Assembly (NCBI RefSeq): GCF_000424585.1
Contig: NZ_AUKE01000015.1
Span: 45,692-109,691, forward strand
Length of the DNA: 64,000 bases
Origin: Butyrivibrio sp. MC2013
GTDB taxonomy: Bacteria > Bacillota > Clostridia > Lachnospirales > Lachnospiraceae
Reading direction: 5' to 3'
A program made the translations under genes and the position numbers. Shown one piece after another: positions 25,843 through 34,511 of this stretch (positions within the stretch are counted from its first letter, which is position 1; each line of letters starts with the position of its first letter). Under the pieces are notes generated by a model. The model was not told the DNA's origin and searched no databases. It was given only the letters and a program-made list of their open reading frames with translations.

Positions 25843-25922
25843 GTGCCTATATATAATACTGAAAAATTCATTGGAATATATGAAAAGGAAACAACTGGGC
25901 TGTGAATGGTCAAAATTCATGC

Positions 25923-26006
25923 TTGACCGCCGCTTTGTTATAGGGGTATTATCATATTGAACCAAGCGGCGGTGAATTGTAATTATATATATTTGACCGC
26001 CGCAAA
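25923..26006. repeat. Three copies of a CCGCCGC motif before the AAA ATPase gene
   Basis: TTGACCGCCGCTTTG (25923-25937) and TTGACCGCCGCAAAG (25992-26006) are direct repeats 69 bases apart; AAGCGGCGGTGAA (25964-25976) between them is the inverted form. They could be operators for the following gene. Confidence 0.5.
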
Positions 26007-26030
26007 GAGCATTGCTGTGAGGATGGTAAT

Positions 26031-27470
26031 ATGATAGGCAGAGAACGTGAAATAAGAGAACTAAATAATTTATATGAGAAAAATAAGGCTGAACTTGTGG
26101 CAATTTACGGGAGACGTCGAGTGGGAAAGACGTATTTGGTGGATGAAACATTTGCTGGACGAATAACATTCAGACATGCTGCACTATCTCCGGCAGATGA
26201 AGAGGCTAGAGGATTGTTACATGCACAACTTGAACATTTTTATAATTCCTTGGAATTATATGGAATGGCAAAAGCTGAAAAGCCTAAAAATTGGCTTGAT
26301 GCATTTCTTTTATTGGAGAAATTCCTTCAAAAGATAGATGATGGTTCGAGACAGGTTGTTTTCTTGGATGAGCTGCCTTGGCTTGATACGCCTCAATCAG
26401 GATTTATGAGAGCGTTTGAAGGTTTTTGGAATAACTGGGGATGTCATAGAAAGAACCTCATGGTTATTGTATGCGGAAGCGCAAATTCCTGGATCCTGGA
26501 TAATCTGATCAATAATCATGGTGGCTTATATGGCAGAGTGACAAGAGAAATCAAACTCTCTCCGTTCAACTTGCATGAGTGCGAAGAATACTACAAAGAA
26601 AACGATGTTGTTATCTCAAGGTATGATATTGTGCAAAGTTATATGATATTTGGGGGGATCCCGTACTATATGGGTTATGTGGATGCCGGTAAGAGCTTTG
26701 CTCAGAACGTAGATGAAGTTTTCTTTGCCAAAAAGCCTCGGCTACAAAATGAATTTGATAGGCTCTTTGATGCAGTTTTTGTTAATCCGGAAGCTGTAAA
26801 GTCAATTGTTCGGCTGTTGTACACGAAAAATGCAGGATATACCAGACGTGAGATAACGGAAAAACTTGGGATATCCGATGGTGGGAGGCTGTCACGCAAT
26901 CTCAATGCCCTGATAGCCAGTGACTTTATAACAAAGTATGTTCCGTTTGGTATGAGCAAGAGAGAGGAGCATTATAAACTCATAGATCCGTTCTGTCAGT
27001 TTTATCTGCATTTTATCGGACCACAGTTACAAACTAATCACAAGTTTTGGCAACAGAATACAACAGAACAAACAGTTGTAACGTGGAGAGGATATGCTTT
27101 TGAAAATGTTTGCTTTAATCATATTGAGCAGATAAAGGATGCGCTTGGGATTGCAGGTGTAATCACAACAAGTTCTGCGTGGTCAAAGCGTGAGGATGAT
27201 AAAAATGGATTGCAAATAGACTTGCTTCTTTGCAGAAACGATAATGTAATTAATATGTGCGAGATCAAGTTTTATCCTGGCGAATTTACCGTGAATAAGA
27301 GTTACTATAATACTATTTTGCAGAGACAGGAAACCTTGGCAAGAGAGGTTTCGCGTAAAATGGTGGTTCATAATACGTTGATAACGACAAACGGACTAAA
27401 GAGGAATGAGTATAGCGGTATATTTACAAACACTGTGACGATGGAGGATCTATTCAGAGAAAGCAGATGA
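26031..27470 (+). CDS. AAA ATPase of the archaeal-ATPase/DUF234 type
   Basis: 479 residues. It begins MIGREREIRELNNLY with Walker A GRRRVGKT (about residue 27-34) and Walker B VVFLDELPW; VCGSANSWI is the sensor segment. A winged-helix part (TRREITEKLGISDGGRLSRNL) and a C-terminal nuclease-like DUF234 domain with EIKFYP follow. This family is common in rumen bacteria and its function is unknown; defence or DNA repair roles are only guesses. GTGAGGA precedes the ATG. Codon use is richer in AAA, AAT and TTG than in surrounding core genes, suggesting transfer. The gene overlaps or abuts the next. Confidence 0.85.
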   Translation: MIGREREIRELNNLYEKNKAELVAIYGRRRVGKTYLVDETFAGRITFRHAALSPADEEARGLLHAQLEHFYNSLELYGMAKAEKPKNWLDAFLLLEKFLQKIDDGSRQVVFLDELPWLDTPQSGFMRAFEGFWNNWGCHRKNLMVIVCGSANSWILDNLINNHGGLYGRVTREIKLSPFNLHECEEYYKENDVVISRYDIVQSYMIFGGIPYYMGYVDAGKSFAQNVDEVFFAKKPRLQNEFDRLFDAVFVNPEAVKSIVRLLYTKNAGYTRREITEKLGISDGGRLSRNLNALIASDFITKYVPFGMSKREEHYKLIDPFCQFYLHFIGPQLQTNHKFWQQNTTEQTVVTWRGYAFENVCFNHIEQIKDALGIAGVITTSSAWSKREDDKNGLQIDLLLCRNDNVINMCEIKFYPGEFTVNKSYYNTILQRQETLAREVSRKMVVHNTLITTNGLKRNEYSGIFTNTVTMEDLFRESR

Positions 27471-27511
27471 TGCCGGGCTCGATCATTACAGTGCATCAGA
27501 AAGGGCGAATA

Positions 27512-28450
27512 ATGGCTAATATAACCAAAAACAGACAATCAGACGAGACAATCATACTCATTGCAAAAAAAGCATTTCCCCAAAAGGAAATAATAAAGAT
27601 AAAAGAACTGACAGAAGGAATGTGCAATGTGACTTATGACATTGCTTTTGCGGATGGAAGTGAAAGCATTTTGAAAATTGCAGCAAAGGATAGAAGCGGA
27701 AATACTTCTAATGAGATCGATCTAATGAAGGCAGAAGTATTGGCAATGAAAGAGGTGTCTGAAAAATCTTCTGTTAAACTAGCAAATGTCCAGTATTATG
27801 ACTGCTCCAGAGAAATCTGTGATGGTGATTATTTCTTTATGGAGAAGCTTCGGGGTGAAAACTATATCTTCATAAAAGACAGGTTATCAGAGGAAGTAAA
27901 TCGCCAGATCAGTGAGGAAATGGGCGCTATTGCCCTGGAGCTTTCTCATATTAGAAATGATCAGTTTGGATTTATGGGTGATAACAGGAGATTTGATAAT
28001 CTTTATGAATTTGTATATTTTATGCTGACAAATCTGATCTCGGATGCGCAGAGAAGGCAGATTGATCCCGCGTGTGATCCTAATGCCCTGATGAAACAAT
28101 TGGAAAATGAAAAGATGATATTTGATGAAGTCCAGACTGCTTCTCTTGTTCATTGGGATATGTGGGAAGGAAACGTCTTTGTAGAAAATGGACATGTATC
28201 CGGGGTGATCGATTGGGAGAGAGCAATGTGGGGTGAAGCATTTATGGATGACAGGTTCCGCTTTCATAACATGAACCATGATTTTTTAAAAGGCTTTGGT
28301 AAAAGCTCTTTTTCAGAGACAGAAAAAAAGAGACTTCGCTGGTATGATATTATTCTCTATCTCACAATGATGATAGAAGTGTATTATCGTGAGTACGAAG
28401 ACAAAGGCCAATATGACTGGGCAAAGGAAATGCTGGAGAAGGTATTATAA
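27512..28450 (+). CDS. Aminoglycoside/choline kinase-like phosphotransferase
   Basis: A protein of the APH fold, about 312 residues. The catalytic loop HWDMWEGNVFVE (Asp as base, Asn for metal) and the metal motif VIDWERAMWGE replace the usual HGD and IDW blocks; the N-terminal lobe has ILKIAAKD as the ATP lysine. It could phosphorylate a drug, choline or other small molecule; the substrate is not visible. The ATG at 27512 starts the conserved part; ATG 27467 upstream overlaps the ATPase gene by one codon. Sits in the A+T-rich accessory block. Confidence 0.8.
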   Translation: MANITKNRQSDETIILIAKKAFPQKEIIKIKELTEGMCNVTYDIAFADGSESILKIAAKDRSGNTSNEIDLMKAEVLAMKEVSEKSSVKLANVQYYDCSREICDGDYFFMEKLRGENYIFIKDRLSEEVNRQISEEMGAIALELSHIRNDQFGFMGDNRRFDNLYEFVYFMLTNLISDAQRRQIDPACDPNALMKQLENEKMIFDEVQTASLVHWDMWEGNVFVENGHVSGVIDWERAMWGEAFMDDRFRFHNMNHDFLKGFGKSSFSETEKKRLRWYDIILYLTMMIEVYYREYEDKGQYDWAKEMLEKVL

Positions 28451-28553
28451 ATAGTAATGTGAATGTATGTATATTGCTGCGATGGCCGGGGGATGCTAGA
28501 ATATATCCATGCTGCTGATGTCTGATTATTAGTAACTTGAAATAGGGGGGGGA

Positions 28554-29849
28554 ATGGAAAAAGTTAGTTACAGAGATATTCTTAAACTTAAGGAGTACAG
28601 AAAACTCATTGCATCTAACATTGTAAATCGTTTTGGAGACTCTGTAGATGCTATCGCTTTTACCTGGCTGGTATATGCGGTGACAGGCAGTGCTTCTTGG
28701 AGTGCTATTATTTTTGCCTTGAATCAACTGCCATCTGTTTTGCTGCAGCCATTTGCGGGCGCATTGGTTGAGCGAATGAACAAAAAGAAAATAATGGTTA
28801 CAGCTGATCTTATCAGAGGAATTGTTATCGCTGCTGTAGCCTATCTGTATATGACTTCCGGAAGTGTAAGTCCATGGCTTCTTGCGGCTATGACGCTGAT
28901 GATCTCATCTGTAGAAGCATTTAGTTTGCCGGCAGGATCTGCACTTATTCCTATGATTCTCGATAAGAAATACTATAGTCATGGTCTCTCATTGAGTGCT
29001 ACAATCTCACAGGCAATGCAGCTTGTGGGAATGGCATGCGCCGGTATCATTATCGGATTTGGCGGTATTGAGGCGGCAATGTTTGTGGATGCTGCGACTT
29101 TCTTTATTTCAAGTATTATTCTGACCAGTATCAACGTGAATGAAAGCAATGATAGCCTGGTGAATAATGGCAGCTTGGGAGTAGCAGCTTATTTTGATGA
29201 TTTGAAAGCTGGTTTTAGCTATGTTGTTGCAAGAAGAGTAATAATGAATTTCTGCATTTTAGCTATGATCATAAATGCTTTTTTTGTACCGATCAACTCA
29301 TTACAGTCACCTATGGCAGTAGAAATCTTTCATCAGGGTAGCGGACTCTTAAGTGCATTTGGTATAGCGTTCATTGTTGGCATGGCATCTGGCTCTATTT
29401 TGACGCCAAGACTAATGAGCAGATTTAAGGTAAGGCCATTGGTGGTTTTCTTTGGAATTGTCATGGGGACAATGTACGGAGTGATCACACTTGGCAGCTA
29501 TACCAGAGAAAGCATAGTAGCTGCGTATGCTTTGTGTATGCTGTGTACAGGGATCATGGGTATATCAGCTAGTATTATTTCGCAGATATTTACTATTCAG
29601 TTTATGAATTGTGTGGAAGCTCAGTATATAGCCAGGGCGTCATCTATCATGAATGCATCTTCCAGTGCAGCAACTCCCATAGCATCAGCTGTGGTGAGTG
29701 TCATGGCAGGATTTCTCCCGGTAGCAGTTTTGTTTAGGGTGTCGGCTGCTGTCTGCATAATAGTCTTTGTGCTTATGGGAATTGCTAAGATAAGGCTCAG
29801 TAATGAGGATGCAGGCGACAATACCGGCAAAATGCAGGATGTGGCGTAA
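28554..29849 (+). CDS. MFS efflux transporter (MFS_3/macrolide-efflux type)
   Basis: A 431-residue protein with about 12 membrane segments. The N terminus NIVNRFGDSVDAIAFTWLVYAVTG and the loop between segments two and three, GALVERMNKKKIMVTADLIRG, are typical of enterobactin- and macrolide-exporter relatives. RBS is a run of AGGGGGGGG directly before ATG. With the phosphotransferase upstream it could form a small resistance or self-protection pair; substrate unknown. Confidence 0.85.
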   Translation: MEKVSYRDILKLKEYRKLIASNIVNRFGDSVDAIAFTWLVYAVTGSASWSAIIFALNQLPSVLLQPFAGALVERMNKKKIMVTADLIRGIVIAAVAYLYMTSGSVSPWLLAAMTLMISSVEAFSLPAGSALIPMILDKKYYSHGLSLSATISQAMQLVGMACAGIIIGFGGIEAAMFVDAATFFISSIILTSINVNESNDSLVNNGSLGVAAYFDDLKAGFSYVVARRVIMNFCILAMIINAFFVPINSLQSPMAVEIFHQGSGLLSAFGIAFIVGMASGSILTPRLMSRFKVRPLVVFFGIVMGTMYGVITLGSYTRESIVAAYALCMLCTGIMGISASIISQIFTIQFMNCVEAQYIARASSIMNASSSAATPIASAVVSVMAGFLPVAVLFRVSAAVCIIVFVLMGIAKIRLSNEDAGDNTGKMQDVA

Positions 29850-29947
29850 AGAAAATAATACTATGCATTTCTCTGCAACATTTCATCTCCTCTGGTTGTT
29901 ATATAGTTGAAATATATTTTTCATCGATATAGTAAGGAGGAATGAAT

Positions 29948-30367
29948 ATGTCTAAAAAACTTTTTGCAATTTTATCAATGCTGATCTTATTCGCAGCTGC
30001 TGTATGTGCCCTGGATGGATGTAGTGGGGATAAGGGAAAACAAGCAAGCGTATATTCGGGTGAAGACCTGTTCTTAGAGCTTATATCTTCAGATATTCAA
30101 AGGATAGTCTATTATTCATTTGATGAGGAAGAGTGCTGCTTTGATTCTGCGGAGGATATTGAAGATATTATAAAAGCGCTGAAATCATGTTCATATAGGG
30201 AACTGCCTGAAGATGAATATGTAGAAGGTTTGTATTCGATCAGTATAGAAAGAGATAATGGATCATTTGAATGCGGTATTTCTGACAGCACTATTGCTTA
30301 TGAGGGAGTGCAATATGAGATATATTCCGGTTCTCTTAAAGATCTGATATCCCTGCTTCAAAAGTAA
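29948..30367 (+). CDS. Small lipoprotein of unknown function
   Basis: 139 residues. A signal peptide (KKLFAILSMLILFAAAVCA) ends in the lipobox LDGC, so the protein is anchored outside the membrane by a lipidated cysteine. The remainder is acidic and holds no domain I recognise. AGGAGG seven bases before ATG 29948 decides against ATG 29942. It follows the MFS gene after 98 bases and is the last gene of the accessory block. Confidence 0.75.
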   Translation: MSKKLFAILSMLILFAAAVCALDGCSGDKGKQASVYSGEDLFLELISSDIQRIVYYSFDEEECCFDSAEDIEDIIKALKSCSYRELPEDEYVEGLYSISIERDNGSFECGISDSTIAYEGVQYEIYSGSLKDLISLLQK

Positions 30368-30375
30368 ATGATGAT

Positions 30376-30403
30376 TGCCCCATAGGCCGGCTAGCCTATG
30401 GGG
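30376..30403 (+). terminator. Hairpin after the lipoprotein gene
   Basis: GCCCCATAGGC pairs with GCCTATGGGGC over a six-base loop. Only a weak T tract follows, so termination may be partial. From here to 30555 there is one further imperfect palindrome (30439-30484) and nothing coding. Confidence 0.55.
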
Positions 30404-30555
30404 CTTCATATTTGGCAAGAAATATAGTTTTATTGGTGTTAGTTCCGTCTAACTGTATATGATTATAGTTAGGCAAGGCTAACATGTCAAGAGCTTTTTT
30501 ATAAAATTTTTTGATCATAGGATCAATATGTATCGCTGCCTGGATGAGGGTTATG

Positions 30556-31743
30556 TCAGATCCCGCTTAGCATAGTCAATATGATGCTCATCATATAGGA
30601 AGATATCTCAGAGGCGAGTTCTTCTTCTGTAATAGAGGTCATGTCATTGGCTTTAATAGATGGCTGTATGATGTCGCCTGCTTTTCCACTTATATTTAGC
30701 TTTATGCTGCTTTTAGGGGTGTTGTAATCGATATGACTGGCATCTGCAGAGCTGTAAATGGAGATGGAGGCAGATGGCAGCTCGTCAGATCCCTTGAGTG
30801 ATATGTCTATCATGGCGCTATCTTCTCCTTCGCTGATGGAGACCGTAACTGAAGGAGATGCATTTGCGATTTTGGCAGACAATGTATCGGCGGAATCTGC
30901 TATCATTTCACTTCCGCCGGTGAGAGGATGCAAAAGACTGGAAGCTCTGGGGGAGATGAGAGATAGCATAGACACAGTGTTTTTGAGGAGTGCAGCATTT
31001 TCCTTGCTTTCGCCTGCATATTCAGACAGCTCATTAAGGAGCCTTTTGATATCTTTTTTATCAGGAGTGAATATATAGCTGTCACCGTATTTGGTCTCTT
31101 CGTCGGAGCCGGATATGGGAACATTTCTTTCTATATTAATGTTTCTGTTATCCAGACAACTGTTAAAGAGCCTGCTCACTACTGCGGCGTTTAATTTATC
31201 GTGGTCTATATTGCTTTGTGCCGTAATATCATTGCCGCCGCTATTATCAGACGTCCCCATTGGCACTCCCATGCCCTGGGACAGTGAATCGTATAGAGCA
31301 TTTTTAAAGGCTTCTGCATTGTATATACACTTTTTCTCGCTGCCTTCTGTGCCTGTATGGTCATTACTGTAGAGCGTGATCTCGTTATCTTTAGCGTAGC
31401 TGATAAATTCATAGGCCGGGCCGCTTCCAAAGCTTAGCTCTATCCTGGATGCTTCTCCTTTTCTTGAATAATCTATATCCATATCTCCGGGGAAAGTGGG
31501 GCGATCCGGGTCGGCAGCTTTGCTGCTAAAGGATAAGCTAAGATCTGACCCTGTATCACGGATATAGCCGGATATATTCTTGTCTATGATTTCCGTGGCA
31601 GTATTTATCGCTCCTTCATATTCCTGCACTTTATCTGTTGATGGGCTTTTGCTCTCGCTCTGCCCTTCGTAATGGGCGAGCAGTGTTATTCCTGCCAGAA
31701 TAGCTGCCAGTACGGCTGCTGCGGCGATCCTTTTTTTCTTCAT
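30556..31743 (-). CDS. Secreted or membrane-anchored protein of unknown function
   Basis: About 395 residues from ATG 31743. It opens with KKKRIAAAAVLAAILAGITLLA, a signal peptide or anchor without a lipobox, and the remainder is hydrophilic, Ser/Asp-rich and extracytoplasmic. I recognise no domain. The C terminus has a mildly hydrophobic helix (SYMMSIILTMLSGI). AAGGAAAGG lies 12 bases before the chosen ATG. An in-frame ATG 13 codons further upstream (31782) lies inside a dispersed repeat and is less likely. It is divergent from the suf operon, sharing the 31744-31950 region. Confidence 0.7.
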   Translation of the reverse strand: MKKKRIAAAAVLAAILAGITLLAHYEGQSESKSPSTDKVQEYEGAINTATEIIDKNISGYIRDTGSDLSLSFSSKAADPDRPTFPGDMDIDYSRKGEASRIELSFGSGPAYEFISYAKDNEITLYSNDHTGTEGSEKKCIYNAEAFKNALYDSLSQGMGVPMGTSDNSGGNDITAQSNIDHDKLNAAVVSRLFNSCLDNRNINIERNVPISGSDEETKYGDSYIFTPDKKDIKRLLNELSEYAGESKENAALLKNTVSMLSLISPRASSLLHPLTGGSEMIADSADTLSAKIANASPSVTVSISEGEDSAMIDISLKGSDELPSASISIYSSADASHIDYNTPKSSIKLNISGKAGDIIQPSIKANDMTSITEEELASEISSYMMSIILTMLSGI

Positions 31744-31773
31744 ATAATTAATATGCCTTTCCTTATTTTTTAT

Positions 31774-31797
31774 GGGATGCACTTCTATGTCATTGTA
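31774..31797. repeat. Dispersed 24-mer, copy 2
   Basis: GGGATGCACTTCTATGTC plus ATTGTA repeats 15860-15883 with one mismatch. Only the right arm of the hairpin is present here. Confidence 0.65.
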
Positions 31798-31920
31798 CCA
31801 GTAATCCCCCCCATACGCCCATGATCACGCAAGTTGTGGCTTTTGATACATCGAAATTTCGATAACCCCTAGCTGAGTGCTACATTGTCCTTATAAATCT
31901 TGCAATTAAGGTATTATAAG

Positions 31921-31949
31921 TTGCGTTTTGAATATAAATTGTTTACAAT
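31921..31949 (+). promoter_or_regulatory. Promoter of the suf operon
   Basis: TTGCGT (31921-31926), 17 bases, TACAAT (31944-31949). The transcript would start near 31956, leaving a leader of about 280 bases before sufC. A second, weaker possibility is TTCAAC-17-TATTCA at 31958-31986. Confidence 0.55.
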
Positions 31950-32003
31950 AAACTCTGTTCAACTAAACTTGGTTATTTTATATTCATTCCTTGAATTTTT
32001 TCG

Positions 32004-32218
32004 GGAATATAGAGTAATAGCTAATTGAGAAACTCAATGATAAAGTGAAATGCCATGCGCAGCTTGTACAGATTCCACAAGCAGGCGCTTTGATGCCGCC
32101 GGTACTTGATGAGCAGTTTACTGCGAATTTAGTACCGCTGCGTGCATCGAGCAGCGAAAGCGTGCCTGCGATGGAACTGTACAAGCACCACATGGCAAAA
32201 CAGGAATATAGCGTAATA
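32004..32218 (+). other. Folded leader element before sufC, bounded by 16-bp direct repeats
   Basis: TGCCATG (32051-32057) pairs with CATGGCA (32191-32197), and GCTTGTACAG (32062-32071) with CTGTACAAGC (32177-32186): 17 pairs around one 4x4 internal loop. Inside lie GGCG/CGCC (32084-32100), GGTACT/AGTACC (32101-32136) holding GCAG-TTTA-CTGC, and CATCG/CGATG (32145-32173) holding a GCGAAAGC tetraloop. GGAATATAGAGTAATA (32004-32019) recurs as GGAATATAGCGTAATA (32203-32218), flanking the whole. Either a cis-acting RNA for suf or a small mobile repeat; the frames inside are not convincing genes. Confidence 0.6.
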
Positions 32219-32236
32219 TAGAAAGGATTACTTGCA

Positions 32237-32989
32237 ATGTCTATGGAAAGCTTACTTCAGGTTGAGAATCTGTCCGTATCTGTTGAAGATATGCAGATCT
32301 TGAAGGGCCTGAATCTGAATGTTAAGGAGGGAGAGACCCATGTTCTCATGGGACCTAACGGTGCCGGCAAGTCTACGCTGGGCAACACACTGATGGGTAA
32401 TCCCGGATACAAGGTCACTGATGGAAGGATCCTCTTTGACGGACAGGATATCACAGGACTGTCTACCGACAAGAGAGCGGCAGCAGGCATGTTCATGTCC
32501 TTCCAGAATCCTCTGGAAGTGCCCGGCATATCCCTCAGCGCATTTATCAGGAGCGCTATCCATGCACAGACAGGTAAGCCCATTAAGCTCCTTGCATACA
32601 AGAAGCTACTGGAGTCCACCATGGAGATCCTCAATATGGATCCTTCCTATGCAGACAGAGATCTGAATGTGGGCTTCTCCGGCGGTGAGAAAAAGAAGGC
32701 AGAGATTCTGCAGCTCCTTATGCTCAGCCCCAAGCTGGCTATCCTGGATGAGACAGATTCGGGCCTTGATGTAGATGCAGTACGTACTGTATCAAGAGGT
32801 ATAGAGGAATATCAGAAGAGAGAGAACGGTGCACTTATCATCATCACTCATTCTACCAGGATCCTGGAGTCTCTCCACGTAGACCATACTCATGTCATCG
32901 TGAAGGGAAGGCTTGTGGCTTCCGGAGACGGTTCTCTTGTAGATGAGATCAATGAGCACGGTTTTGAGAAATATACATTAGTGGATTGA
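32237..32989 (+). CDS. sufC: Fe-S cluster assembly ATPase SufC
   Basis: ABC-type ATPase that drives the SufBCD scaffold. Walker A GPNGAGKST, signature FSGGEKKKAEILQLL and Walker B LAILDETDSGLDVDA match SufC, whose DSGLD variant is diagnostic. RBS GAAAGGA precedes the ATG. 250 residues is normal. First gene of sufCBDSU, the gene order of Gram-positive bacteria. The stop codon lies in the loop of a 10-bp hairpin. Confidence 0.97.
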   Translation: MSMESLLQVENLSVSVEDMQILKGLNLNVKEGETHVLMGPNGAGKSTLGNTLMGNPGYKVTDGRILFDGQDITGLSTDKRAAAGMFMSFQNPLEVPGISLSAFIRSAIHAQTGKPIKLLAYKKLLESTMEILNMDPSYADRDLNVGFSGGEKKKAEILQLLMLSPKLAILDETDSGLDVDAVRTVSRGIEEYQKRENGALIIITHSTRILESLHVDHTHVIVKGRLVASGDGSLVDEINEHGFEKYTLVD

Positions 32990-33033
32990 AAATCCACTAA
33001 TGATCTCGCGAAACACGCAGTAAATGCGTGTTT
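32977..33033 (+). promoter_or_regulatory. Two stem-loops between sufC and sufB
   Basis: ATTAGTGGAT (32977-32986) pairs with ATCCACTAAT (32992-33001), with the sufC TGA in the loop. AAACACGCA (33011-33019) pairs with TGCGTGTTT (33025-33033). Neither has a proper T tract, so they may be processing sites or partial terminators that set different sufC and sufB levels. Confidence 0.5.
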
Positions 33034-33084
33034 ATGAAATATCATTTAAGATTACATACAGAAGTGATCTGAAAGGCTTAGTGT

Positions 33085-34500
33085 ATGTCAGAGGATTTAA
33101 AGAAGTCGGTATCGGACATCAACCAGTCCATGTACGACTTTAAAGATGAAGAAAATGAACAGGATTTTTATAGGGAGAAGGCAGGCTTTACCAGGGAGAT
33201 CATAGAGAATATCTCCAGGGAAAAGAAGGATCCCGACTGGATGAGAGAGTTCAGATTAAAGTGTCTGGACCTTTATAACAAGATGGACATGCCTGACTGG
33301 GGCCCTGATACAGATGGCCTGGATATGGACCTGATCTCTTCTTATGTCAGATCCAAGTCCGATATGAAGGGCAAATGGGACGAAGTGCCCGAAGATATCA
33401 AGAATACTTTTGAGAAGCTGGGTATTCCCCAGGCAGAGAGAGAATCTCTTGCAGGTGTGGGAGCTCAGTATGATTCGGAGCTGGTATATCACAATGTCAA
33501 GGATGAGGTAGCAGCTCAGGGCGTTGTATATACGGATTTTGAAAGCGCTGTTACAGGTGAATATGCAGATATGGTCAGGGAGCATTTCATGAAGCTGGTG
33601 CCTCCCACAGATCACAAGTATGCTGCTCTTCATGGAGCTGTGTGGTCAGGCGGATCATTTGTATATGTACCAAAGGGCGTTAAGGTGGAGATTCCCCTGC
33701 AGTCATACTTCAGACTCAACGCTGCAGGAGCAGGCCAGTTTGAGCATACACTCATCATCGTGGATGAAGGCGCTGATCTTCATTTCATAGAGGGTTGCTC
33801 CGCCCCCAAGTACAATGTGGCCAATCTCCATGCCGGCTGCGTAGAGCTCTATGTCAGAAAGAATGCCAGACTGCGCTATTCCACCATAGAGAACTGGTCC
33901 AAGAATATGTACAATCTCAATACCAAGAGAGCATATGTTGAAGAGGGCGGTGTGATGGAATGGGTATCCGGTTCCTTTGGTTCCCATACTTCATATCTCT
34001 ATCCCATGACTATCCTCCAGGGCGACAGATCCAGGATGGAATATACCGGTATCACCTTTGCCGGCGGCGGACAGAATCTGGATACCGGAGCCAAGGTCGT
34101 ACATAATGGCAAGTACACATCATCCATCATCAATACCAAGTCCATCAGTAAGGACGGCGGTATAGGTACATACAGAAGCTCAGTTACCATCAATGCTTCG
34201 GCGCAGCATGCCAAGTCTTCCATTTCCTGCGATTCCCTGATGCTGGATTCCATATCCAGGTCTGATACGATCCCCGGAATGGACATCAGGACCAATGATG
34301 CAGATGTGGGACACGAGGCCAAGATCGGCAGGATCAGCGATGATGCTGTATTCTATCTGATGAGTAGAGGTATCAAGGAAGAGGATGCCAGAGCCATGAT
34401 CGTATCGGGCTTTGCAGATCCCGTATCCAAGGAGCTGCCTCTTGAGTATGCAGTAGAGATGAACAACCTTATCAAGCTTGAAATGAGCGGAAATGGTTAA
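33085..34500 (+). CDS. sufB: Fe-S cluster assembly scaffold SufB
   Basis: Core scaffold on which Fe-S clusters are built, with SufC and SufD. Conserved blocks include AALHGAVWSGGSFVYVPKGV, HFIEGCSAPKY (with a conserved cysteine), ENWSKNMYNLNTKRA and IPGMDIRTNDADVGHEAKIGRISDDAVFYLMSRG, cut here to family signatures. 471 residues fits the family. GAAAGG lies before the ATG. The 95-base gap after sufC holds two hairpins. Confidence 0.96.
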   Translation: MSEDLKKSVSDINQSMYDFKDEENEQDFYREKAGFTREIIENISREKKDPDWMREFRLKCLDLYNKMDMPDWGPDTDGLDMDLISSYVRSKSDMKGKWDEVPEDIKNTFEKLGIPQAERESLAGVGAQYDSELVYHNVKDEVAAQGVVYTDFESAVTGEYADMVREHFMKLVPPTDHKYAALHGAVWSGGSFVYVPKGVKVEIPLQSYFRLNAAGAGQFEHTLIIVDEGADLHFIEGCSAPKYNVANLHAGCVELYVRKNARLRYSTIENWSKNMYNLNTKRAYVEEGGVMEWVSGSFGSHTSYLYPMTILQGDRSRMEYTGITFAGGGQNLDTGAKVVHNGKYTSSIINTKSISKDGGIGTYRSSVTINASAQHAKSSISCDSLMLDSISRSDTIPGMDIRTNDADVGHEAKIGRISDDAVFYLMSRGIKEEDARAMIVSGFADPVSKELPLEYAVEMNNLIKLEMSGNG

Positions 34501-34511
34501 AAAGGACTGTT

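Noticed and set aside
30500..30530. Terminator of the - strand secreted protein
   Set aside because: TTGATC/GATCAA is followed by A, not T, when read on the - strand.
31984..32193. Open - strand frame of 69 codons before sufC
   Set aside because: It lies inside the folded leader element and its composition (many Cys and Ser) follows from the hairpins.
32051..32197. T-box or tRNA-like element before suf
   Set aside because: No T-box AGGGTGGNACC sequence and no tRNA landmarks.
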